A stretch of DNA of 64,000 nucleotides, from NCBI RefSeq assembly GCF_003231305.1, contig NZ_QKVM01000027.1:16181-80180 (forward strand). The letters are read 5' to 3'. The position numbers and the translations under genes are program-made. The notes below the pieces were generated by a model, which saw nothing but the letters and a program-made list of their open reading frames with translations, did not search any database and was not told the DNA's origin. Shown piece by piece: positions 26,968 to 34,180 of this stretch; position 1 is the first letter of the stretch, and the number at the start of each line of letters is the position of its first letter. The DNA comes from Pseudomonas sichuanensis (GTDB taxonomy: Bacteria; Pseudomonadota; Gammaproteobacteria; Pseudomonadales; Pseudomonadaceae).

Positions 26968-27843
26968 CTATTGTTGTTTGCCCGCCGGCCACGAGGTGTA
27001 GCCGACGAACTCGTTATGTAGAGCGGCAGTTGCTTCCAAGCGTTTTTCAACATCCGGCCCGAGCTTCTTGCAGACCTCGTTGACCATCAGGTGCACCCAC
27101 GACAGCATTGCCGCCGTGGAGTCCCAGAACAGATTGAATTCGGTGGGGATGCGGAACACCTCGTCGGCGTTGGCATCGGCCCAGTCACAGAAGGTGTCGG
27201 TGACCAGCGTCACCGGGATGCCCAGGGCGCGGGCCTTCTGGCACAGCTGCAGGGCGTGGCGCGAGTAGCGGCGGGCCTCGAACACCACCAGGGTGAGGTC
27301 CTCGGGCTTGCCCAGCAGCACCTCGCCGAAGTGCCCGGCGCTGCCATCCACGCAGTGCACGCCATTGCGCAGGTACTGCAGCAGGTGAGTCATGCACAGG
27401 GCGATGCCGCGCTCGGTCTGGAAACCGGCGATGAACACCTGGGGTTTGTCGGCCAGGCGGCGGGCCACCTGGCGCCAGGCCTCGCTGCGGCTGTATTCGT
27501 GCACACGTACCAGGGCGGCCATTTCCAGCTCCAGGCTGCCGGCGTGTTCGCGGTCGTCTTCGGGTTGCTGGCGAAACTCCTGCAGGCGATCGCCGACCAG
27601 CCAGGGGCCATCACCGAGGTCGTTCTGCAAGTCCTGCTTGAGCGCCTTGAGGTGGGCGTAGCCCAGTGCGCGGCAGAAGCGGCCGACACTCGATTCGCTG
27701 ACGTCCAGCTTGGCGGCGATGCTCGCCGACGTCTGGAACGGCAGCTCGTGCAGGTTGGCGAGCATGTAGCTGGCGATCTTGCGGCCAGAGGCGGCAGCGC
27801 TGTCGAGGCTGCTTTCCAGGCGTTGCTTGATCGATTGGCTCAT
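26968..27843 (-). CDS. RpiR/MurR-family regulator of the D-lysine region
   Basis: 291 residues from the ATG at 27843 (GGAGCG upstream). An RpiR helix-turn-helix (SASIAAKLDVSESSVGRFCRALGY) is followed by an SIS domain (about residues 120-260, VFIAGFQTERGIALCM) that would bind a small effector. The end (GYTSWPAGKQQ) lies 26 bases before the binding-protein start, so it probably heads the transporter transcript. It is divergent from dpkA and is the natural regulator of both units. Confidence 0.85.
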   Translation of the reverse strand: MSQSIKQRLESSLDSAAASGRKIASYMLANLHELPFQTSASIAAKLDVSESSVGRFCRALGYAHLKALKQDLQNDLGDGPWLVGDRLQEFRQQPEDDREHAGSLELEMAALVRVHEYSRSEAWRQVARRLADKPQVFIAGFQTERGIALCMTHLLQYLRNGVHCVDGSAGHFGEVLLGKPEDLTLVVFEARRYSRHALQLCQKARALGIPVTLVTDTFCDWADANADEVFRIPTEFNLFWDSTAAMLSWVHLMVNEVCKKLGPDVEKRLEATAALHNEFVGYTSWPAGKQQ

Positions 27844-27890
27844 GACGCGCTCCGGCTGATTTCTGGCGTGGGGAAGAAAATGGCTGTTTT

Positions 27891-27925
27891 CTGTCATCAA
27901 GTCAATATTTGACAGATAGCTGTCA
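27891..27925. promoter_or_regulatory. Candidate operator with three CTGTCA half-sites
   Basis: CTGTCA at 27891-27896, its complement TGACAG at 27910-27915, and CTGTCA again at 27920-27925, in the 142-bp divergent gap between the RpiR-type regulator and dpkA. Placement suits a site used for both directions; the protein that binds is inferred. Confidence 0.4.
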
Positions 27926-27985
27926 TTCACGGGAAAGTCAGGGCGTTGCGCTGTAGCCATTCCAATACCAAGAAAGGAGCTTCAG

Positions 27986-29011
27986 ATGTCCGCACCGTCC
28001 ACCAGCCCTGCCGTGCGCGTGCCCTTTGCCGAGCTGCAGGCGCTGCTGCAAGCGATCCTCCAACGCCATGGCTGCAGTGCAGCGGTGGCCGCCGTGCTGG
28101 CCCACAACTGCGCCAGCGCCCAGCGCGATGGCGCCCACAGCCATGGCGTGTTCCGTATTCCCGGTTACGTCTCGACCCTGGCCAGCGGCTGGGTCGATGG
28201 CAAGGCCGTGCCGCAGGTGACCGACGTGGCGTCGGGCTATGTGCGGGTCGATGCCGGCGGCGGTTTTGCCCAGCCGGCCCTGGCGGCGGCGCGCGCGCTG
28301 CTGGTGGAGAAGGCCCGCAGCGCCGGCATCGCCGTGCTGGCGATCCACAATTCGCACCACTTCGCCGCCCTGTGGCCGGATGTCGAGCCGTTTGCCGATG
28401 AAGGCCTGGTGGCACTGAGCGTGGTCAACAGCATGACCTGCGTGGTGCCCCACGGTGCGCGCAAGCCGTTGTTCGGCACCAACCCCATCGCCTTTGCCGC
28501 ACCGTGCGCCGGGCACGATCCGATCGTGTTCGACATGGCCACCAGCGCCATGGCCCACGGTGACGTGCAGATTGCCGCCCGTGCCGGTCAGCAATTGCCT
28601 GAAGGCATGGGCGTGGATGCCGGCGGGCAGCCCACCATCGATCCGAAGGCCATTCTCGAAGGCGGTGCGCTGCTGCCATTCGGCGGGCACAAGGGGTCGG
28701 CGCTGTCGATGATGGTCGAGTTGCTGGCGGCGGCGCTGACCGGTGGCCACTTCTCCTGGGAATTCGACTGGTCCGGGCACCCGGGGGCGAAGACGCCGTG
28801 GACCGGGCAACTGATCATCGTGATCGACCCGAGCAAGGCCGAGGGCGAGCGCTTTGCCCAGCGCAGCCGTGAACTGGTGGAGCGGATGCAGGCGGTGGGG
28901 CTGTCGCGCATGCCGGGCGAGCGTCGCTATCGCGAGCGTGAAGTGGCCGGGCGCGAAGGGGTGGCGTTGACCGAGCAGGAGTTGGCCGGTTTGAAGGAAC
29001 TGGCTGGCTGA
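27986..29011 (+). CDS. dpkA: Delta1-piperideine-2-carboxylate reductase (Ldh/MDH2 family)
   Basis: 341 residues. The malate/L-lactate-dehydrogenase (type 2) fold is shown by ASAQRDGAHSHGVFRIPGYV, SHHFAALWPDVEPFADEGLV, the NPIAFAAP block and the GALLPFGGHKGSALSMMVEL block. This length and set of motifs match P. putida DpkA, which reduces piperideine-2-carboxylate (and pyrroline-2-carboxylate) with NADPH to L-pipecolate (and L-proline). AGAAAGGAGC lies upstream of the start. It is divergent from the regulator and amaD operon and followed by amaC. Confidence 0.85.
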   Translation: MSAPSTSPAVRVPFAELQALLQAILQRHGCSAAVAAVLAHNCASAQRDGAHSHGVFRIPGYVSTLASGWVDGKAVPQVTDVASGYVRVDAGGGFAQPALAAARALLVEKARSAGIAVLAIHNSHHFAALWPDVEPFADEGLVALSVVNSMTCVVPHGARKPLFGTNPIAFAAPCAGHDPIVFDMATSAMAHGDVQIAARAGQQLPEGMGVDAGGQPTIDPKAILEGGALLPFGGHKGSALSMMVELLAAALTGGHFSWEFDWSGHPGAKTPWTGQLIIVIDPSKAEGERFAQRSRELVERMQAVGLSRMPGERRYREREVAGREGVALTEQELAGLKELAG

Positions 29012-29037
29012 ACCGGAATTTCTCAAGCTGGCGCGAT

Positions 29038-29130
29038 CCCTGTGGGAGCGGGCTTGCCCGCGATCACGGGCGTAGCCCGTGCCATGCATCGCGGTGTCAT
29101 CTTCGCGGGTAAACCCGCTCCCACAGGGGC
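29038..29130. repeat. REP doublet
   Basis: GTGGGAGCGGGCTTGCCCGC and, inverted, GCGGGTAAACCCGCTCCCAC, with the CACGGGC/GCCCGTG hairpin also seen at 5425 between them. It separates dpkA from amaC. Confidence 0.85.
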
Positions 29131-29249
29131 CAGCGTGTGCAACGGTGCATCCACCCCCTTGCACATCAGTGATGTTCCTGACGCCTGTCTGCGGGTATCC
29201 TCGCTGCAGCCTTTCCTGAACTGTCCTGATTTCCAAGGAGCTGCACGCT

Positions 29250-30449
29250 GTGTTCAAACATGTCGATGCCTATGCCGGCGACCCGATCCTTTCGCTGATG
29301 GAAACCTTCAAGGCCGACCCGCGCGCCAACAAGGTCAACCTGAGTATCGGCCTGTACTACGACGAAGCCGGCGTGGTGCCGCAACTGGCGGCGGTGGCTG
29401 AAGTCGAGAAACGCCTGGCCGGACAGCCCCATGAAGCGTCGCTGTACCTGCCGATGGAAGGCCTGGCTGCCTATCGCCAGGCGATCCAGGCGCTGCTGTT
29501 CGGCAGCGATCACCCGGCTGTGACCGATGGCCGTGTGGCCACCGTGCAGACCGTGGGCGGTTCTGGCGCGCTGAAAGTCGGTGCCGACTTCCTCAAACGC
29601 TACTTCCCGGGCTCGGAAGTCTGGGTGAGCAACCCGACCTGGGACAACCACCGGGCGATCTTCGAAGGGGCGGGCTTCAAGGTGCATACCTACCCGTACT
29701 TCGATTCGGCCACCCGTGGCGTCGACTTCGCCGGCATGCTGGCCACCCTGCAGACCCTGCCGGCCAACAGCGTGGTGCTGCTGCACCCGTGCTGCCACAA
29801 CCCCACCGGCGTGGATCTGGACCAGCAGCAGTGGCAGCAAGTGGTCGAGGTGGTCAAGGCGCGTCAGTTGATCCCGTTCCTCGACATCGCCTACCAGGGC
29901 TTCGGCGAAGGCCTGGTCGAGGATGCCTACGCCATCCGCGAAATGGCCCGTGCCGGCGTGCCGTGCCTGGTCAGCAACTCGTTCTCGAAGATCTTCTCGC
30001 TGTACGGCGAGCGGGTAGGGGGCCTGTCGGTGGTCTGTGACGACGCCGCCACCGCGGTCAGCGTGCTCGGCCAGCTCAAGGCCACCGTGCGCCGCAACTA
30101 CTCCAGCCCGCCCGCGTTCGGTGCCCAGCTGGTGGCCGGCGTGCTCGGCGATGCCGCGCTCAATGCCCAGTGGGCGGCGGAAGTGGAAGTGATGCGCAAG
30201 CGTATCCTCGACATGCGCCAAGGCCTGGTCGACCTGCTCGGCGAGCTGCTGCCGGGCCAGGACTTCCAGTTCTTCCTGCGCCAGCGCGGCATGTTCAGCT
30301 ACACCGGTTTCAGCGTCGAGCAGGTGCGTCGCCTGCGTGACGAGTTCGGCGTGTACCTGATCGACAGCGGCCGGGTGTGCATGTCCGGGCTGCGTCCGGC
30401 CAACCTGCGCCAGGTGGCCGAGGCGTTCGCGGCGGTGCACAAGGGCTGA
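29250..30449 (+). CDS. amaC: Aromatic/D-lysine aminotransferase (class I, TyrB-like)
   Basis: 399 residues from a GTG at 29250 with AAGGAG 9 bases upstream. The class I aminotransferase fold is shown by NKVNLSIGLYYDEAG, the cofactor-binding NPTWDNHRAIF and HPCCHNPTGVDL blocks, the PLP lysine in SNSFSKIFSLYGERVG and the carboxylate-binding arginine in CMSGLRPANL. By sequence it is a TyrB-type aromatic aminotransferase. In P. putida the gene in this position, amaC, provides an alternative D-lysine aminotransferase, and its place next to dpkA supports that name. The true substrate range should be broad. Confidence 0.75.
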   Translation: MFKHVDAYAGDPILSLMETFKADPRANKVNLSIGLYYDEAGVVPQLAAVAEVEKRLAGQPHEASLYLPMEGLAAYRQAIQALLFGSDHPAVTDGRVATVQTVGGSGALKVGADFLKRYFPGSEVWVSNPTWDNHRAIFEGAGFKVHTYPYFDSATRGVDFAGMLATLQTLPANSVVLLHPCCHNPTGVDLDQQQWQQVVEVVKARQLIPFLDIAYQGFGEGLVEDAYAIREMARAGVPCLVSNSFSKIFSLYGERVGGLSVVCDDAATAVSVLGQLKATVRRNYSSPPAFGAQLVAGVLGDAALNAQWAAEVEVMRKRILDMRQGLVDLLGELLPGQDFQFFLRQRGMFSYTGFSVEQVRRLRDEFGVYLIDSGRVCMSGLRPANLRQVAEAFAAVHKG

Positions 30450-30474
30450 GCCCTGCGCTGAGTCAACCGGCCTT

Positions 30475-30547
30475 ATCGCGGGGCAAGCCCGCTCCCACGC
30501 CAAACCTCATTGCATGGGGTAGCGTGGGAGCGGGCTTGCCCCGCGAT
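30475..30547. repeat. REP doublet with perfect 26-bp arms
   Basis: The left arm (30475-30500) and right arm (30522-30547) of the GTGGGAGCGGGCTTGCCCCG type are exact complements. The element lies just after amaC and may act as its transcript end. Confidence 0.9.
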
Positions 30548-30583
30548 GCTTTCACCCTCGTAAAACCGGGTCTCTTGTACAGA

Positions 30584-30686
30584 CAAGTGCAACCGTCCCT
30601 CGGACGGGGCTTCCCCAAGTGCAACCTTTGCATGCACAATCGCGCCCCTCTTCCCCGGTTGAGTTGGGCGAAACGTCTATTTCGCC
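30584..30686 (+). promoter_or_regulatory. Structured upstream region of the amino-acid permease gene
   Basis: An 11-bp perfect direct repeat CAAGTGCAACC (30584-30594 and 30616-30626) brackets the hairpin CCGTCC/GGACGG (30593-30607). A second hairpin, GGCGAAA (30667-30673) with TTTCGCC (30680-30686), follows 44 bases before the permease start. No transcript start is established; this may be a regulator-binding region, a leader structure, or both. Confidence 0.4.
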
Positions 30687-30729
30687 ATTCTCAGCCTGTT
30701 GCAGTCTTGCGAGTGGAGCTTCACCCGGA

Positions 30730-32010
30730 ATGAATGAGCAGGCCCCAAGCGTTGAACAACGCTTTGCAGAATCGACCCCCGCCACCCTTGGCAGCTGGTC
30801 GCGTCACGATACCACCTGGATGCTGGGCCTGTTCGGCACGGCCATCGGCGCCGGAACCCTGTTCCTGCCGATCAACGCCGGCCTCGGCGGCTTCTGGCCG
30901 CTGCTGATCCTCGCGGCGCTGGCGTTCCCGATGACCTACTTCGCCCACCGCGGCTTGACCCGTTTCGTGCTGTCCGGGCGTAGCGGCGGCGACATCACCC
31001 AGGTCGTGGAAGAGCACTTCGGCATCAAGGCCGGCGCACTGATCACCGTGCTGTACTTCTTCGCCATCTTCCCGATCCTGCTGATCTACAGCGTGGCCCT
31101 GACCAACACCGTCAGCAGCTTCATGGAGCACCAGCTGCACATCGCGCCGCCGCCGCGGGTGATCCTGTCGTTCGTGCTGATCCTCGGCCTGCTGGCGATC
31201 GTGCGTTGCGGTGAACAGGCCACGGTCAAGGTCATGAGCCTGCTGGTCTACCCGTTCATCGTCGCCCTGGCGCTGCTGGCCCTGTACCTGGTGCCGCACT
31301 GGACCGGCGGCATCCTCGACACCGCGTCGCAAGTGCCGTCGGGCTCTGCCTTCCTGCACACCGTGTGGCTGGCCATCCCGGTGATGGTGTTCTCGTTCAA
31401 CCACTCGCCGATCATCTCGGCCTTCGCTGTCGACCAGAAGCGCCGCTACGGTGACCATGCTGACGAGCGCAGCGGCCAGATCCTGCGCCGCGCCCACCTG
31501 CTGATGGTGTTGATGGTGCTGTTCTTCGTGTTCAGCTGCGTGCTGACCCTGAGCAGCGCCCAGCTGGCCGAAGCCAAGGCGCAGAACCTGTCGATCCTGT
31601 CGTACCTGGCCAACCACTTCGACCAGCCGACCATCGCCTTTGCCGCGCCGCTGATCGCATTCATCGCCATCGCCAAGTCGTTCCTGGGCCACTACATCGG
31701 TGCCAGCGAAGGCCTCAAGGGCATGATCGTCAAGACCGGCCTGCGCCCGGGCGCCAAGGCCCTGGACCGCATGGTCGCCGCACTGATGCTGGTGGTGTGC
31801 TGGATCGTCGCTACCCTCAACCCGAGCATCCTCGGCATGATCGAGTCCCTCGGTGGCCCGATCATCGCCGTGCTGCTGTTCCTGATGCCGATGTACGCCA
31901 TCCGTCGCGTGCCGTCGATGCGCAAGTACAGCGGCGCGCTGTCGAACCTGTTCGTGGTTGTGATCGGCCTGGTGGCCCTGACCTCGGTGGTATATGGCCT
32001 GATCGGCTGA
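30730..32010 (+). CDS. HAAAP-family amino-acid permease (serine/threonine type)
   Basis: 426 residues from the ATG at 30730. About eleven membrane helices are visible. Blocks WMLGLFGTAIGAGTLFLPIN, FAHRGLTRFVLSGRSG and VFSFNHSPIISAFAVDQKRR are those of the SdaC/TdcC group of hydroxy/aromatic amino acid permeases, which use a proton or sodium gradient. The substrate is most likely serine or threonine, but the position after amaC leaves another amino acid possible. A terminator follows. Confidence 0.85.
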   Translation: MNEQAPSVEQRFAESTPATLGSWSRHDTTWMLGLFGTAIGAGTLFLPINAGLGGFWPLLILAALAFPMTYFAHRGLTRFVLSGRSGGDITQVVEEHFGIKAGALITVLYFFAIFPILLIYSVALTNTVSSFMEHQLHIAPPPRVILSFVLILGLLAIVRCGEQATVKVMSLLVYPFIVALALLALYLVPHWTGGILDTASQVPSGSAFLHTVWLAIPVMVFSFNHSPIISAFAVDQKRRYGDHADERSGQILRRAHLLMVLMVLFFVFSCVLTLSSAQLAEAKAQNLSILSYLANHFDQPTIAFAAPLIAFIAIAKSFLGHYIGASEGLKGMIVKTGLRPGAKALDRMVAALMLVVCWIVATLNPSILGMIESLGGPIIAVLLFLMPMYAIRRVPSMRKYSGALSNLFVVVIGLVALTSVVYGLIG

Positions 32011-32031
32011 AACGACCGCTTGCAATAAAGA

Positions 32032-32068
32032 ATGTCCGGGTTGGTTGTCACCACCCGGGCATTTTTTT
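32032..32068 (+). terminator. Rho-independent terminator after the permease gene
   Basis: A stem of about 13 pairs (ATGTCCGGGTTGGT with ACCACCCGGGCAT, one bulge) and loop TGTC, followed by seven T residues. Confidence 0.85.
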
Positions 32069-32179
32069 GTCCACAAAAATTGTCTGGCAATAGAACAATT
32101 TCATGTTTGCTTATAGGCACTTGCGCGGCTTCATGCTTAACTCAGGGTCTTTTTCAAACCCCGTATAAGGATTTTTGCC

Positions 32180-32680
32180 ATGGCTCAAGTGACTCTCAAA
32201 GGCAACCCGGTTCAGGTCAAAGGCGAACTGCCAAAAGCCGGCGCCGCGGCTCCGGCCTTCTCCCTGGTCGCAGGCGACCTGTCCGACAAGTCGCTCAAGG
32301 ACTTCGCCGGCAAGCGCAAGGTGCTGAACATCTTCCCAAGCGTCGACACCCCGACCTGCGCTACCTCGGTGCGCAAGTTCAACGCCCAGGCCAACGACGT
32401 GGCCAACACCGTGGTGCTGTGCATCTCCGCCGACCTGCCATTCGCCCAGGCACGCTTCTGCGGCGCCGAAGGCCTGGAGAACGTGAAGAACCTGTCGACC
32501 CTGCGTGGCGTGGAGTTCCTGGAGAACTACGGCGTGGCCATCGCCAGCGGCCCGCTGACCGGCCTGGCCGCCCGCGCCGTGGTGGTGCTGGACGAGAACG
32601 ACAAGGTGCTGCACAGCGAGCTGGTGGGCGAGATCGCCGACGAGCCGAACTACGAGGCGGCGCTGGCTGTACTGAAGTAA
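32180..32680 (+). CDS. tpx: Thiol peroxidase
   Basis: 166 residues. The peroxidatic cysteine is Cys60 in PSVDTPTCATSVRKFN and the resolving cysteine is Cys94 in ARFCGAEGL, the spacing of Tpx-type atypical two-cysteine peroxiredoxins. It reduces hydrogen peroxide and alkyl hydroperoxides using thioredoxin, probably in the cytoplasm or periplasm (no signal peptide visible). It is monocistronic: terminators lie on both sides. A promoter is expected in 32069-32179 but I cannot place hexamers confidently. Confidence 0.95.
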   Translation: MAQVTLKGNPVQVKGELPKAGAAAPAFSLVAGDLSDKSLKDFAGKRKVLNIFPSVDTPTCATSVRKFNAQANDVANTVVLCISADLPFAQARFCGAEGLENVKNLSTLRGVEFLENYGVAIASGPLTGLAARAVVVLDENDKVLHSELVGEIADEPNYEAALAVLK

Positions 32681-32724
32681 GTGTTATTGGGGCTGCTGCG
32701 CAGCCCCTGCGGGTTACACCCGGT

Positions 32725-32757
32725 AACGGCCTGGACAACGTTCCAGGCCGTTTTCAT
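32725..32757 (+). terminator. Rho-independent terminator after tpx
   Basis: AACGGCCTGGA (32725-32735) pairs with TCCAGGCCGTT (32742-32752) and is followed by a T-rich tail. A GGGGCTGC-GCAGCCCC hairpin (32690-32708) precedes it. Confidence 0.8.
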
Positions 32758-32790
32758 TTAAAGTGAACTCCCTGCCCAACGTCAGCCGAA

Positions 32791-32809
32791 GGTAAAGCAC
32801 GGGTAAAGC
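32791..32809 (+). promoter_or_regulatory. 11-bp-spaced direct repeat upstream of muxA
   Basis: GGTAAAGC occurs at 32791-32798 and 32802-32809, one helical turn apart, about 80 bases before the muxA start. Tandem half-sites with this spacing are typical of OmpR-family regulators. Confidence 0.4.
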
Positions 32810-32887
32810 TCCTTTGCTAATCCGATGCCAGTGCTTATCGTTCACGCTCTTCCCGCCGTCTTTCTCTGAACAAGGTTCGTTCGTCCC

Positions 32888-34180
32888 ATGCAAGTGTCCA
32901 ATTCCCGTTCCCCCCGTCGCTGGCTGTTCGGCCTGCTGATCCTGCTGCTGGTGGCCCTGCTGGCCTGGTGGCTGTGGCCTGCAGCGCCCGTCCACAAGGA
33001 AGCGGCTGGCGGTGGCCGGCCGGGCAAAGGCATGGGCATGGGCGGGCGCCCGGGCTTCGGCGCCTCGAGCGACCCGGTGCCGGTGCGCGTTGAGCCTGTG
33101 CGTGTCGGCGACTTCCCGCTGTACTACAAGGCCCTGGGTACCGTCACCGCGACCAACACCGTCAACGTGCGCAGCCGGGTGGCCGGCGAGCTGGTCAAGA
33201 TTCACTTCCAGGAAGGCCAGCAGGTCAAGGCCGGCGACCTGCTCGCCGAGATCGACTCGCGCCCGTACCGCATTGCCCTGCAGCAGGCCGAAGGCACCCT
33301 GGCGCAGAACCAGGCGCAACTGAAGAACGCCCAGGTCGACCTGGCCCGTTATAAAGGCCTGTACGCCGAAGACAGCATCGCCAAGCAGACCCTCGACACC
33401 GCCGAAGCCCAGGTGGCGCAGTTCCAAGGGTTGGTCAAGACCAACCAGGCCGCTGTCAACGATGCCCGCCTGAACCTCGATTTCACCCAGATCCGGGCAC
33501 CGATCAACGGCCGCCTGGGCCTGCGCCAACTGGACCTGGGCAACCTGGTCGCCGCCAACGACACCACCGCGCTGGTGGTGATCACCCAGACCGAGCCGAT
33601 CAACGTCGCCTTCACCCTGCCGGAAACCGAGCTGGACACCGTGCTTGCCCGCTACCGCAGCGGTGCCAGCCTGCCGGTCGAAGCCTGGGACCGTGGCGAT
33701 CGCAAGCTCCAGGCCACCGGCGTGCTGGGCAGCCTCGACAACCAGATCGACACCACCACCGGCACCCTGAAGTTCAAGGGCACGTTCCAGAACAAGGACC
33801 ACGCGCTGTTCCCCAACCAGTTCGTCAACGTGCGCCTGCTGGCCGATACCCTCAAACAGGTGGTGCTGGCCCCGGCCGCGGCGATCCAGTTCGGCAACGA
33901 CGGCACCTTCGTCTACGTGGTCAACCAGGACAGCAAGGTCAACATCCGCAAGCTCAAGGTAGGGGCCAGCGATGGCCAGCACAGCGTGATCCTCGAAGGC
34001 CTGTCCGCCGGCGATCGCCTGGTGCTGGAAGGCACCGACCGCCTGCGCGAAGGCACCAAAGTCGATGTGGTCGAAGACAGCTCGCAAGTGCCCACCACCC
34101 CCGGCCAGCACCTGCAGGGCCAGGACGCCAAGGGCGCGGCACAGACCACCGGTAAATCGAGCTCCAAGGCGGGCGCATGA
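32888..34180 (+). CDS. muxA: RND efflux periplasmic adaptor subunit
   Basis: 430 residues with an N-terminal membrane anchor (about 12-32) and a glycine-rich linker (GGGRPGKGMGMGGRPGFG). The biotinyl-lipoyl motif reads VRSRVAGELVKIHFQEGQQV, followed by a coiled-coil hairpin (LQQAEGTLAQNQAQLKNAQV) and beta-barrel domains. It joins the inner-membrane pumps MuxB and MuxC to the outer-membrane channel OpmB. The four genes overlap by 4 bases each and form one operon, equivalent to E. coli mdtABC plus a channel gene. Confidence 0.9.
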   Translation: MQVSNSRSPRRWLFGLLILLLVALLAWWLWPAAPVHKEAAGGGRPGKGMGMGGRPGFGASSDPVPVRVEPVRVGDFPLYYKALGTVTATNTVNVRSRVAGELVKIHFQEGQQVKAGDLLAEIDSRPYRIALQQAEGTLAQNQAQLKNAQVDLARYKGLYAEDSIAKQTLDTAEAQVAQFQGLVKTNQAAVNDARLNLDFTQIRAPINGRLGLRQLDLGNLVAANDTTALVVITQTEPINVAFTLPETELDTVLARYRSGASLPVEAWDRGDRKLQATGVLGSLDNQIDTTTGTLKFKGTFQNKDHALFPNQFVNVRLLADTLKQVVLAPAAAIQFGNDGTFVYVVNQDSKVNIRKLKVGASDGQHSVILEGLSAGDRLVLEGTDRLREGTKVDVVEDSSQVPTTPGQHLQGQDAKGAAQTTGKSSSKAGA

